A stretch of 64,000 bases of DNA from Clostridiales bacterium. Lineage in GTDB: Bacteria; Bacillota; Clostridia; Peptostreptococcales; Anaerovoracaceae. The translations under genes were made by a program, and so were the position numbers. The notes under the pieces were generated by a model. It was not told the origin of the DNA. It searched no databases and saw only the letters and a list, made by a program, of their open reading frames with translations. The DNA lies in assembly GCA_009776955.1 (NCBI GenBank), contig WRMW01000008.1, forward strand, positions 18,945 through 82,944, read 5' to 3'. Below are positions 28,781 through 38,200 of this stretch, one piece after another; position 1 is the first letter of the stretch; each line of letters opens with the position of its first letter.

Positions 28781-29331
28781 CATCTGACATCTGGCTGATA
28801 ACCGGCGGAGGGCGCAGCGGAAAGAGCGCCTATGCGGAGGGGCTTGCCGAGGGCGGCGTGCTCTATATCGCGACCGCCATAGAGACGGACGGGGAAATGG
28901 CGGAACGGATAGCCATTCACCGCGCAGCCCGTCCCCAAGACTGGATAACGTGGGAGCGACATAGCGGCTTCGAGGATATCGAACATACGTTTTCGCCAAA
29001 CGACTTCGACACCATCTTGCTCGATTGCGTCGGCAATTTGCTTATGGGGATACTTTTCGAGGAGATTCCCGATGCGGACGAGTTTGCAAGCGAGGATTTT
29101 GACCGCGTCGAGCATATGTCGATGTCGGAGGCAGACAAGCTGTGCGCCTACGCCAGAAAACACGGCAAACGCCTTGTGTTCGTCACCAACGAAGTCGGCA
29201 TGGGCATAATTCCTGGGACGCGTTATTCACGGTACTACCGTGACGCGCTCGGCCGCATCAACAAGCATATAGCCAAGGCTGCGGACAAGGCGGTGCTGAT
29301 GGTTTCGGGCATCCCGATGACGCTTAAATGA
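28777..29331 (+). CDS. cobU: Bifunctional adenosylcobinamide kinase / phosphate guanylyltransferase
   Basis: WLITGGGRSGKSAYAEGLA, FVTNEVGMGIIPGTRYSRYYRDALGRINKHIA. Confidence 0.96.
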   Translation: MTSDIWLITGGGRSGKSAYAEGLAEGGVLYIATAIETDGEMAERIAIHRAARPQDWITWERHSGFEDIEHTFSPNDFDTILLDCVGNLLMGILFEEIPDADEFASEDFDRVEHMSMSEADKLCAYARKHGKRLVFVTNEVGMGIIPGTRYSRYYRDALGRINKHIAKAADKAVLMVSGIPMTLK

Positions 29332-29341
29332 GGTTTCAAGG

Positions 29342-30124
29342 ATGAAATCATTTTTCCTGATGCTTGGGTTTTTCACACGCCTGCCCGTTCCTAAGATCGA
29401 GTTCACCGAGGAACGGTATCGCAGAGCTATGAAACTGATGCCGCTCGTCGGTCTTGTTGTCGGCGTTGTCATCGTGCTGATTTCATTGCTTCTTTCGGTG
29501 CTGCAAGTGCCTGGCCTGATTCGTGGCGGCGTGCTCGTCTGCGCCTATATCATCCTTACCGGAGGCCTACATTTCGACGGCCTTGCCGACACTTTCGATG
29601 GCGTTTTCAGCGCTCGCTCCCGCGAGCAGTCCCTTGAAATAATGAAGGACAGCCGCATCGGGGTGTTCGGGCTTCTTGGCATCGTGATGGTGGCGTTGCT
29701 CTATTTCGCCACGTTTATCGAGGCCCCGCTCCCCGCACTGCTTTTATTCCCCCTCTGCGGGCGCGCTTGCTGCCTGATATCGGCATCGCTCGCACCCTAT
29801 GCACGCGAGGACGGCATGGGCAAAGCGACTAGCGTGGAGGGCGGCCCCGCATCCGTAACGGCGGCGATTGTCGCCATTGTCGGCGCGTCATTTTTGACAA
29901 TCCCATTTGACCTATATGTTCTGCACAACAATAATTTTGCACTTTCGCTTGTTTGCTCATTGATAGCTGCCGCGGTCGCGGTATTGGTGACTGCGTGCGT
30001 AACGGCGCACTTCAAGAAAAAGCTTGGTGGCGTCACGGGTGACACTTTTGGCGCAGTTATCGAGATTTCGTCGATAGCGTATCTGCTCGTTTTCGCGATA
30101 ATCTATCAGGTATTGCCGTTATGA
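29342..30124 (+). CDS. cobS: Adenosylcobinamide-GDP ribazoletransferase
   Basis: FFTRLPVPK, GGLHFDGLADTFDGVFSARSREQSLEIMKDSRIGVFG. Confidence 0.96.
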   Translation: MKSFFLMLGFFTRLPVPKIEFTEERYRRAMKLMPLVGLVVGVVIVLISLLLSVLQVPGLIRGGVLVCAYIILTGGLHFDGLADTFDGVFSARSREQSLEIMKDSRIGVFGLLGIVMVALLYFATFIEAPLPALLLFPLCGRACCLISASLAPYAREDGMGKATSVEGGPASVTAAIVAIVGASFLTIPFDLYVLHNNNFALSLVCSLIAAAVAVLVTACVTAHFKKKLGGVTGDTFGAVIEISSIAYLLVFAIIYQVLPL

Positions 30125-30924
30125 AATCAAGGCTGATAGCGCTCGACATAGACGGCACCATACTCGACAGCCCTGCGGGCATCCCTGTGCCGGAGGAGGT
30201 TCGCGAGGCGGTGCGTGAGGCGCGGGATGCTGGTGCGCGCGTCTGCCTTTGTTCCTCGCGACCGTGCTATATGATGGAGGAGGTCACGAGCAGGCTCGAT
30301 GGGATAGATGCGCTTGCGGGATGCAGCGGGGCGATGATCGAGCTTGCCGGAGCGTCGGCAGGCGATTTGTTCTATCTGGACAGGATTCCCGACGCTCTTT
30401 CGCTCGCCTGCCTTGAAACGGCAAAAAGTCTGGGTGCGTATGTATCTTTTGCAGGCAGGGAGCGGATCTATGTGCTGCAAAAGGGTGTTATAGGCCTTCT
30501 GGCCGCGAAAGACCCGACATTCACGATTATGAAAGAAAAAGCGCTTGTGAAATTGTTCAAGACCGAGCAGATTTCAAGCGCCTTTATCATCACCGACCCC
30601 GATGTGCCGGCCGAAGCCGTGACGGGGGCGCCGGTGCTGAAAGACGTCAATGTCCACCACTCAGGCCATAGCTGCTTCACCATCACAAACAAGGGGACGG
30701 ACAAGGGGGCCGGAGTTCTGAGGCTTGCGGAACTCTGGGATATCCCCCAAGAAGCGATTCTTGCGGTCGGCAACGACGAGAACGACATCCCGATGCTCAA
30801 GGCTGCGGGGGTCGGGGTCGCTGTCGCAAATGCGGTTCCTAGCGTGTTCGCCGCCGCCGACTGGGTCGCACCAAGCGTCCGACAGGCGGGCGCCGCCGCC
30901 GCTATACGACGGTATGCACTATGA
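30121..30924 (+). CDS. Cof-type HAD-IIB family phosphatase, translationally coupled to cobS
   Basis: LIALDIDGTILDS, KGTDKGAGVLRLAELW, AVGNDENDIPMLKAAGVGVAVANA; ATGA overlap with cobS. Confidence 0.92.
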   Translation: MKSRLIALDIDGTILDSPAGIPVPEEVREAVREARDAGARVCLCSSRPCYMMEEVTSRLDGIDALAGCSGAMIELAGASAGDLFYLDRIPDALSLACLETAKSLGAYVSFAGRERIYVLQKGVIGLLAAKDPTFTIMKEKALVKLFKTEQISSAFIITDPDVPAEAVTGAPVLKDVNVHHSGHSCFTITNKGTDKGAGVLRLAELWDIPQEAILAVGNDENDIPMLKAAGVGVAVANAVPSVFAAADWVAPSVRQAGAAAAIRRYAL

Positions 30925-30975
30925 TATGCGTCCAAGGTTTTGCTTTTATCTGCGGTTGCGTGATAAACTCTCACC

Positions 30976-31434
30976 ATGAAATATTATTACGTTTATGAAT
31001 ACCCCACTGGGCCTGTCCGCATTGCGGAAGCGGACGGGAGCATAGTGGGGGTGACCTTCGCAGGTACGAACCCGCCCGGCGGCTTTGAGGAGCGTGAGTC
31101 GCCGCTGATAAAGCGGGCGGTGAAGCAGCTCGACGAATATTTTGCAGGAAAGCGCCGTGAATTCGACTTGCCGCTTGCGTTTAGCGGCACGGACTTTCAG
31201 CGAAAGGTCTGGGCGGCCTTGCTTACGATACCTTACGGCGAGACCCGCACCTACGGCGAGATAGCGGCACAGATAGGCAACCCCCAGGCCGCCCGCGCCG
31301 TCGGCATGGCAAACAACCGCAACCCCATATCCATCATCTGCCCGTGCCACAGGGTTATAGGCGCAAACGGCGCCCTCGTCGGCTATGGCGGCGGCCTCCC
31401 CGCAAAGCGGCTGTTGCTCGACCTCGAAAAGTGA
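30976..31434 (+). CDS. ogt: Methylated-DNA--[protein]-cysteine S-methyltransferase
   Basis: FQRKVWAALLTIPYGETRTYGEIAAQIG, NPISIICPCHRVIGANGALVGYGGG (PCHR active site). Confidence 0.97.
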   Translation: MKYYYVYEYPTGPVRIAEADGSIVGVTFAGTNPPGGFEERESPLIKRAVKQLDEYFAGKRREFDLPLAFSGTDFQRKVWAALLTIPYGETRTYGEIAAQIGNPQAARAVGMANNRNPISIICPCHRVIGANGALVGYGGGLPAKRLLLDLEK

Positions 31435-31573
31435 CGGCAGCCCCCGTCACTTGCATTATCGTAGCTAATCGCATAAAAAGACGCCGCCTCCGACCTCGCC
31501 GCAAAGCGACAATCGAACGACAGCGTCTCCCTTATTATTAAATTGTGCTATTCCCTAAAGTTATGCCCTAGAA

Positions 31574-33106
31574 CTACGCCTCCTGTACGTCTTCGGCCTC
31601 CGGCAAGGGCTGCTGCGTCCTCTCGAACTCGTGCATCATTTCCTCGGACGGCGGCTTTGTCATAAGGCTTACAACGATGCCGAACACAAGCGAGATGGCG
31701 AAGCCCGGCGCAAGCGAGTAAAGCTCCGTGGCGTCGCCTATCGTGGTGCCGGCAAAGGGTATATAGTCCCAGACGATGACGGTCAGGCCGCCGGCGATGA
31801 TGGCCGCCGCAGCACCGGCGCGGTTGATGCGCTTCCAGTAGAGCGAGAGCAGTATAAGCGCCCCGAACGCGGAGCCGAAGCCCGCCCATGCGTTGGACAC
31901 GAGCGACATAACATTTGAATTGTGGTCGAGCGCGATGACAAATGCGATGACTGCGACTGCTACGACCGCGATGCGGCTGACCCATACATAGTGCTTGTCG
32001 GTGGCGTCGCGCTTGGCGGTGGTCTTGTAAATGTCGCTCGTGATGGAGGATGCCGTGACCAAGAGCTGCGAATCCGCCGTGGACATGATGGCGGCGAGGA
32101 TGCCGCAGAGGAAGAACCCAGCGAGAAGCGGCAGATACGCAACGGCGTTCTCGCCCATAAAGACGCTTTGTATCATTTGGATGAATACGGTTTCGGGATT
32201 TTCCAAGCCGGGGGTGAACGCCTGTCCGACAACGCCGACGATAATGGCGAATATAAGCGTAAAGACGACCCAGACGATGGCTATAGCCGCAGACCGCTTT
32301 ACGCGGCTTTCGGACTTGATTGCCATAAAGCGAATTAATATGTGCGGCATACCGAAGTAGCCGAGCCCCCACGCAAGCTGTGAAATGATAGATACTGCCG
32401 TGATGGTATTGCCTGAGCCGTCGTTGAGCGGGTCAAGCATATCAGACGGCACTATAGCTGTGACCGCGTCCATGCCTCCGAGCGCCGCAAGAGCCAAAAG
32501 CGGTACGGCGATGATGGCGGCAAGCATCAGCAGGCCTTGGATAAGGTCTGTCCAGCAGACGGCAGAAAACCCTCCCAAGAAAGTATAGATGAGGATAACA
32601 AGCACGCCGATCAGCAGAGCCACATTATAGTCGATTCCAAACAATTGCGAGAACAGCGTGCCGCCCGCCACGAAGCCCGAGGCTGTGTAGATGGCGAAGA
32701 ACAGGGTTATGAAGCATGCCGCCGCCACGCGGAGTATGCGGGACGTATCGTGGAAGCGGTTCTCGAGATACTCCGGTATGGTGATGGAGTTCTTCGCCAC
32801 GATGGTGTACCTGCGAAGGCGTTTTGCGACCAGCACCCAGTTGAGCGCCGTGCCTATGGCAAGCCCCACGGCGATCCAAAGCTGACCAGTGCCGAAGGCG
32901 TACACCGCCCCCGGAAGCCCCATAAGCAGCCAGCCCGACATATCGGACGCCTGCGCCGACATCGCCGCCACCCATGAGTTGAGCTTGCGACCGCCAAGAA
33001 AGTAATTTGACAGGTCGGATGAGCGCTTGAAGAAAAACGCCCCGATAAAAATCATTATTGCCGCATATATAAGAAAAGCGACAATAATCCATACACTATC
33101 TCCCAT
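31574..33106 (-). CDS. putP: Sodium/proline symporter (SSS family)
   Basis: YFLGGRKLNSWVAAMSAQASDMSGWLLMGLPGAVYAFG; ATG at 33106 preceded by ggaggt RBS. Confidence 0.93.
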   Translation of the reverse strand: MGDSVWIIVAFLIYAAIMIFIGAFFFKRSSDLSNYFLGGRKLNSWVAAMSAQASDMSGWLLMGLPGAVYAFGTGQLWIAVGLAIGTALNWVLVAKRLRRYTIVAKNSITIPEYLENRFHDTSRILRVAAACFITLFFAIYTASGFVAGGTLFSQLFGIDYNVALLIGVLVILIYTFLGGFSAVCWTDLIQGLLMLAAIIAVPLLALAALGGMDAVTAIVPSDMLDPLNDGSGNTITAVSIISQLAWGLGYFGMPHILIRFMAIKSESRVKRSAAIAIVWVVFTLIFAIIVGVVGQAFTPGLENPETVFIQMIQSVFMGENAVAYLPLLAGFFLCGILAAIMSTADSQLLVTASSITSDIYKTTAKRDATDKHYVWVSRIAVVAVAVIAFVIALDHNSNVMSLVSNAWAGFGSAFGALILLSLYWKRINRAGAAAAIIAGGLTVIVWDYIPFAGTTIGDATELYSLAPGFAISLVFGIVVSLMTKPPSEEMMHEFERTQQPLPEAEDVQEA

Positions 33107-33261
33107 AACAAACCTCCATAACATTCATACTATTATTCCAATACCAATAGCGAGAAGTATAACAGAAAAACGCTTGCAAGACTATGTTGCGACAAAAAAT
33201 GGAGTATACTTGCATTGTATTGAAAAGCAGGTAAATGGGCGTGAGCTCAAGGAGGCGGGAA

Positions 33262-35187
33262 ATGAAATTATTGGAATCGATCAAAATCAACAATATGGAA
33301 TTGCGTAACCGCATCTTTATGCCGCCGATGGAGACGCGGCTCAACACGGTAGACGGCGATGTGACAAGCGAAATGCTTGACTACTATGCGGTGCGGGCGC
33401 AGGGCGGCGCGGGGCTGGTCGTGGTGGAGAACACGTTTGTGGACGCCAAGGAGAGCCGCTCGTCGCTGATATCGTCTGGCTTGTATTCGGATCATTTGAT
33501 ACGCGGAAAGAATCTGCTTGCGGAGGCAATAAAAGGCCACGGCGCAGCGGCGGTAATACAGCTTTCCCACGGCGGGAGGCAGTGTACGGCGGCGGCGAAC
33601 CCCTTGCAGCCGGTGGCGCCCTCCACTGTGATGTGCAATGTGACTGGGCGTATGCCGCGGGAGCTCCCAATTGCTGAGATACATGAGATAGAGGACGCTT
33701 TTGCACAGGCGGCGCGGCGTGCGAAGCAGGCCGGGTTTGACGGGGTGGAGATACATGGCGCCCACGGCTACCTTGTGTCGTCGTTCTTCTCGCCGTATAC
33801 AAACCGCCGGACGGACGAATACGGCGGGAGCATGGAGAACAGGGGCAGGCTTGCGAAAGAGATACTTGAGAAAGTGCGTGCGATAGTCGGCGCTTATTTT
33901 ATCGTGGGCATACGCATGAACGGCAGCGAGTTCTATCCCGATGGCGGCCTGACCGAAGCTGAGTCTCCCTTGCTTGCGAAGATGTTCGAGCCGTACGTGG
34001 ACTATATAAGCGTTTCCGGCTCCACGTACGAGACCGGCGCTTTGTGGAATATCGCCGCCATGTATGTGGGCGACGGGCCGATGGTGTTTTTGGCCGATGC
34101 GATAAAAAAGGTGGTGGACGTGCCAGTAGTGGCAGTGGCGTCGCTCGATGCCGCCGCTGCGGAGCGGGTGCTTGAGGAAGGCAAGGCGGACATGGCCGCG
34201 CTCGGAAGGGCGCTTATAGCCGACCCTGAGCTTCCGAACAAGCTTGCTCAGGGGCGCGCCGAGGACATCCTGCCGTGCTGCCGTGGCAACGAGGGCTGTA
34301 TCACAAGGTTTTACGATGGCAAGTCGATACGCTGCGAGCTGAACCCGGCGTGCGGGCGTGAGCGTGCGTACGGTCTTGCGGGAGCGGCGCGGAAAAAGGT
34401 GGCGGTGATAGGCGGCGGCATCGGGGGCATGGAGGCGGCGCGGGTCGCAGACCTTGCAGGGCATGGCGTGACGCTTTATGAAAAGACCGGTGAGCTAGGC
34501 GGGCACCTTATAGAGGGCAGCGTGCCGGACTTCAAGGAAAAGACGGGGCATTATCTGGAGTGGCTGAAAAGGCAGGTCGGCAAGGGCGGCGTCAAGGTCA
34601 GCCTGAACACGGAGATAGCGCCGGATGACATCGCCGGCATGAGCGTGGACGCCGTAATAATCGCGGTCGGCTCGGAATATATTTCACCGAATGCATTCGG
34701 TATCGAGCGCGCCGTCTGCGCCAAGGACGCGTTGATGGACGGCGTGGCGGCAGAAAGCGTCGCGGTGATAGGCGGCGGGCTTATAGGCTGCGAAACGGCG
34801 CTGATGCTTGCCGAGCAAGGCAAGAAGGTGACAGTGCTTGAAATGCTAGGCGATATAGTGCCTGGCCACGAGGCGAACGCAAAGGCCGGCCTCGTGCATA
34901 GAATGAAAGCGGCGGGCGTGGATGTGCGCCTGAACACAAAGGTCGCCGGCATAGGGGATGGCCATGTCGAATGCGAGGGCGGCGAACGCATCGAGTGCGG
35001 CGACGTGGTCAACGCCGCCGGCCTGAAAGCCAGGAAAGACCTAGCGGGGCAGCTGGCGGCAAAGACCGCCGCCGCAGGCAAGGAAGCCTATATCATCGGC
35101 GACTGCAAAGAGGCGCGAAAAATCTACGATGTGACGCACGAAGCATGGCAGGCCGTCCTGCGTATTGGCGAAAAACCGTTTGTCTAA
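33262..35187 (+). CDS. Old-yellow-enzyme/2,4-dienoyl-CoA reductase family FMN/FeS/FAD NAD(P)-dependent oxidoreductase
   Basis: NRIFMPPMETRL, VEIHGAHGYLVSSFFSPYTNRRTDEYGGSMENRGRL, Cys cluster CCRGNEGC, VAVIGGGIGGMEAARVADLAGH. Confidence 0.92.
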   Translation: MKLLESIKINNMELRNRIFMPPMETRLNTVDGDVTSEMLDYYAVRAQGGAGLVVVENTFVDAKESRSSLISSGLYSDHLIRGKNLLAEAIKGHGAAAVIQLSHGGRQCTAAANPLQPVAPSTVMCNVTGRMPRELPIAEIHEIEDAFAQAARRAKQAGFDGVEIHGAHGYLVSSFFSPYTNRRTDEYGGSMENRGRLAKEILEKVRAIVGAYFIVGIRMNGSEFYPDGGLTEAESPLLAKMFEPYVDYISVSGSTYETGALWNIAAMYVGDGPMVFLADAIKKVVDVPVVAVASLDAAAAERVLEEGKADMAALGRALIADPELPNKLAQGRAEDILPCCRGNEGCITRFYDGKSIRCELNPACGRERAYGLAGAARKKVAVIGGGIGGMEAARVADLAGHGVTLYEKTGELGGHLIEGSVPDFKEKTGHYLEWLKRQVGKGGVKVSLNTEIAPDDIAGMSVDAVIIAVGSEYISPNAFGIERAVCAKDALMDGVAAESVAVIGGGLIGCETALMLAEQGKKVTVLEMLGDIVPGHEANAKAGLVHRMKAAGVDVRLNTKVAGIGDGHVECEGGERIECGDVVNAAGLKARKDLAGQLAAKTAAAGKEAYIIGDCKEARKIYDVTHEAWQAVLRIGEKPFV

Positions 35188-35282
35188 GGCGAAAAACCGT
35201 AGATTCAATCAGCAGTATGTAGAATAATGTAGGAAAATATGCGATAATTGTACTCGTGGGTGTGTAACCTGCACGTTTTCGT

Positions 35283-38200
35283 GTGCAAAAAACGCATCCG
35301 AATCGGAGAGTGGATTTGAGCGTAAGGCGAGAGGTTTTTCATAGGTTTGTTGCATGGGGGCTAACGTTCGCCTTGGTGGCTGCGATAGCCTCTGTAGGCA
35401 CGTTCGCGGAAACCGATCAGGGCGAGGTTGCTTCTGGCATTGCGATGGGCGAAGCGGAACAGTCCGACGAAGCGGAACAACCCAGCGAGCAGGGCGAAGC
35501 CGATGATGAAGGCACCGATGACATTGGCGACGACGGCGCTGACAATGAGGGCTACCCGGAAGCGATCACTCCCGCGAATGATGTCGATGACAATCCTGAT
35601 CAAGAAGCATTGGATCAAATAATGGCATTGATGTCCGATGACGAGCCAGATGAGAGTGCCTACGACGGCTACATAGTTGTAGTAAAACCTGAAGAAGTTT
35701 CAGGCGATATGGCTGGGGCGGCATCGGAAGACCCGGTCGCGGGCAACCTCTTTGCTGTCGAATCGCCAGAGGAGGCGCTGGAGTTCGCCGAGCCCGAGCA
35801 GATAATAGCCATAGAGCCTAACTTTATCCTTATGCCTCTTGAATTTCCCCAGACCGCGCCAGAAGATCCCTACTATAAGGATGGTCTCCAGTGGAATCTT
35901 AGCGGAGACTTCGGCGTGGATGCGCTCGGTGCGTGGAGCCGCGAGCTATCAGGTACGGGTGTGCGCGTGGCGGTGATAGATTCTGGCATCAAGGAGCATG
36001 AAGACATGGAGCCAATCAAGGACGGGTATAGGTTTGGCAACAGCGGCACCCTGCTTGGAACTTTCGCCCAAGGCGGCTATGCGGTGGTGGACGATGATTA
36101 TCTGAGTACTCACCGATCGGCGGGGCATGGCACTTTTGTCAGTTCAATGGTGTCTGCCAAGACCAACAACGGAGTGGGGATAGCGGGGCTTGCCTACGGT
36201 GCGGAGGTAGTCCCGTACAAAGTGCTGGGACGTACGCTGAACGCGAGTTTTCTAGACCTTGCGGCGGCGCTTAACCATATAGCGCAGCACAATGAGCAAA
36301 ACCCTGAATCGAAAATAGAAGTTGTCAATATGAGCCTAGGGGCGGCGTCGTCGGCGAAGCCGACTTCGCTTCAGGGAAGCATCGACGCGTTGGACGAGCA
36401 AGGAGTCATCATGGTGGCTTCGGCAGGGAACGGCGCTGACAACAACACAACTAATATAATGTATCCGGCGGGCAATGACAGCGTTGTTGGCGTCGCATCA
36501 ATTGATGAAGACGGAATAAGGGCGGACAATTCCCAGACAAACGACTCTGTTGATATCGCAGCGCCTGGAGTATTGATATACGGGCTTTCGTATGCAAGCC
36601 CGACGTCCTACAGGACTATGAGCGGCACATCTATGGCGGCGCCGCAGGTAGCCGCTGTTGCTGCGCTGGCCAAGGAGATGGATCCTGATATCGACCACGA
36701 GGAATTCATGGACTTGCTTGAAAGGACAAGCAAGGCGCCTACGGACGGCGATACAGGCAAGACGCCGGAGTACGGCTTCGGGCTGCTTGACGCGGCGAGC
36801 CTCGTCAAAGAATATAACCGCTACACAATAAAGCACTCATACGACGACGTGATAGACGAATCGCTGACAGTGAGAGGCTATGCAAAAACGGATGAGCAGT
36901 CGTTTACTGCATCTCTCGCAATGGCGGATGTGGGAGACCCGAAGCGCGGATATATGGTCGAGAGCTGTACGCTTAACGGGGTGCCGATTGACCTCTCGCT
37001 GACCTATGTCTTGGTTGAAGACGAGGATGTGCTTGTGGTGGACTACGTCATTGACGAAGGGCAGTTGTGCACCATCGAGTTTGAATACGAGATACATAAT
37101 GACTCCCTTGACGGCACAGATGCGGAAATCACTGCGACGTATGATGACGCGGCGATAGAAAGCGGCGATGTGGTGTTCAAGGGCGGAGAGCTTGTCGTCA
37201 CCGTGGAGGCTGAGGGCGCGGATGCGTACGCATACGCTTGGGCGGTAGACGGTGAGCCGGTTTCGGCTGACGGGGCAAGCTATAGCATGTTCTTAGGCGA
37301 CGGGGACTATAAGTCGGTAGAGGTTTTCTGCAAAGTGCGAGGGGTGAGCTTGCCGGCTGTCATTACGGAGTCCTTGCCGGACGGCAAGGTGGGCGAGGAG
37401 TACAATGCGACGCTGGAGGCTACGGGGACAGAGCCCATAGAGTGGGGCATTGCGGGCGGCAGCGAAGCCGGTGGCCTCTGGATCGGCGGCGGCATGCCGG
37501 GCGGCCTTTCACTCAACTCGCAGACCGGTGAAATCTCCGGGATGCCGACTGCGGAAGGCATATTCAGCTTCACCGCAATGGCGGGCAATATAGCCGGCGA
37601 TGACACAATGGAGCTTTCCATTAAAATCGATGCCGTTCCAGAGCCGGATATGACCGCGACTCTTAGCCTGATGCCGTCCCATGCCATAATTTTCGATATA
37701 GGCGAAACGGCGGTCTTTGAAGCGTTTTACAGCGCGGATGCATACGATCCCGAGCTGGTCAAGTGGGAAGCGGAGGGCGATGCGGGAGATTTCATCACCA
37801 TAGACGATTCCGGCAAGGCCATCGCCTTGGTGCAGGCTACGATAGACGGGCTTTCCGAGGCGAGGACGGTACGGATAAGGGCTACTTACAACGAAGCGTA
37901 TATCGCTACTGCGACGGTGACGCTGCTCCCGCCGGACGAGGGCGAGGATGACGGCTCTCCCGCCGTTCGGCTGCTCGCAACCAAGGCCACCATAAACCTT
38001 GCAAAAACGGAAGGGACGATGGTGCCCTTGCATATCACAAGGCGGCTAGAGCCGCCAAGCGGTGGTGGCAATGGGACTTACGATGTCGTGTTCACGGGCA
38101 AGGGCGCCGAAAGCTTTACAGGCTTTGTCCGAGACAGCAGGTTTTTGGAGATACTTGCCGCAGAGGGCACGAAGAAGGGCACGTACAAGAAAATAGGGGT

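Noticed and set aside
33268-34464. 398-aa ORF on - strand
   Set aside because: Antisense shadow of the OYE-family reductase.
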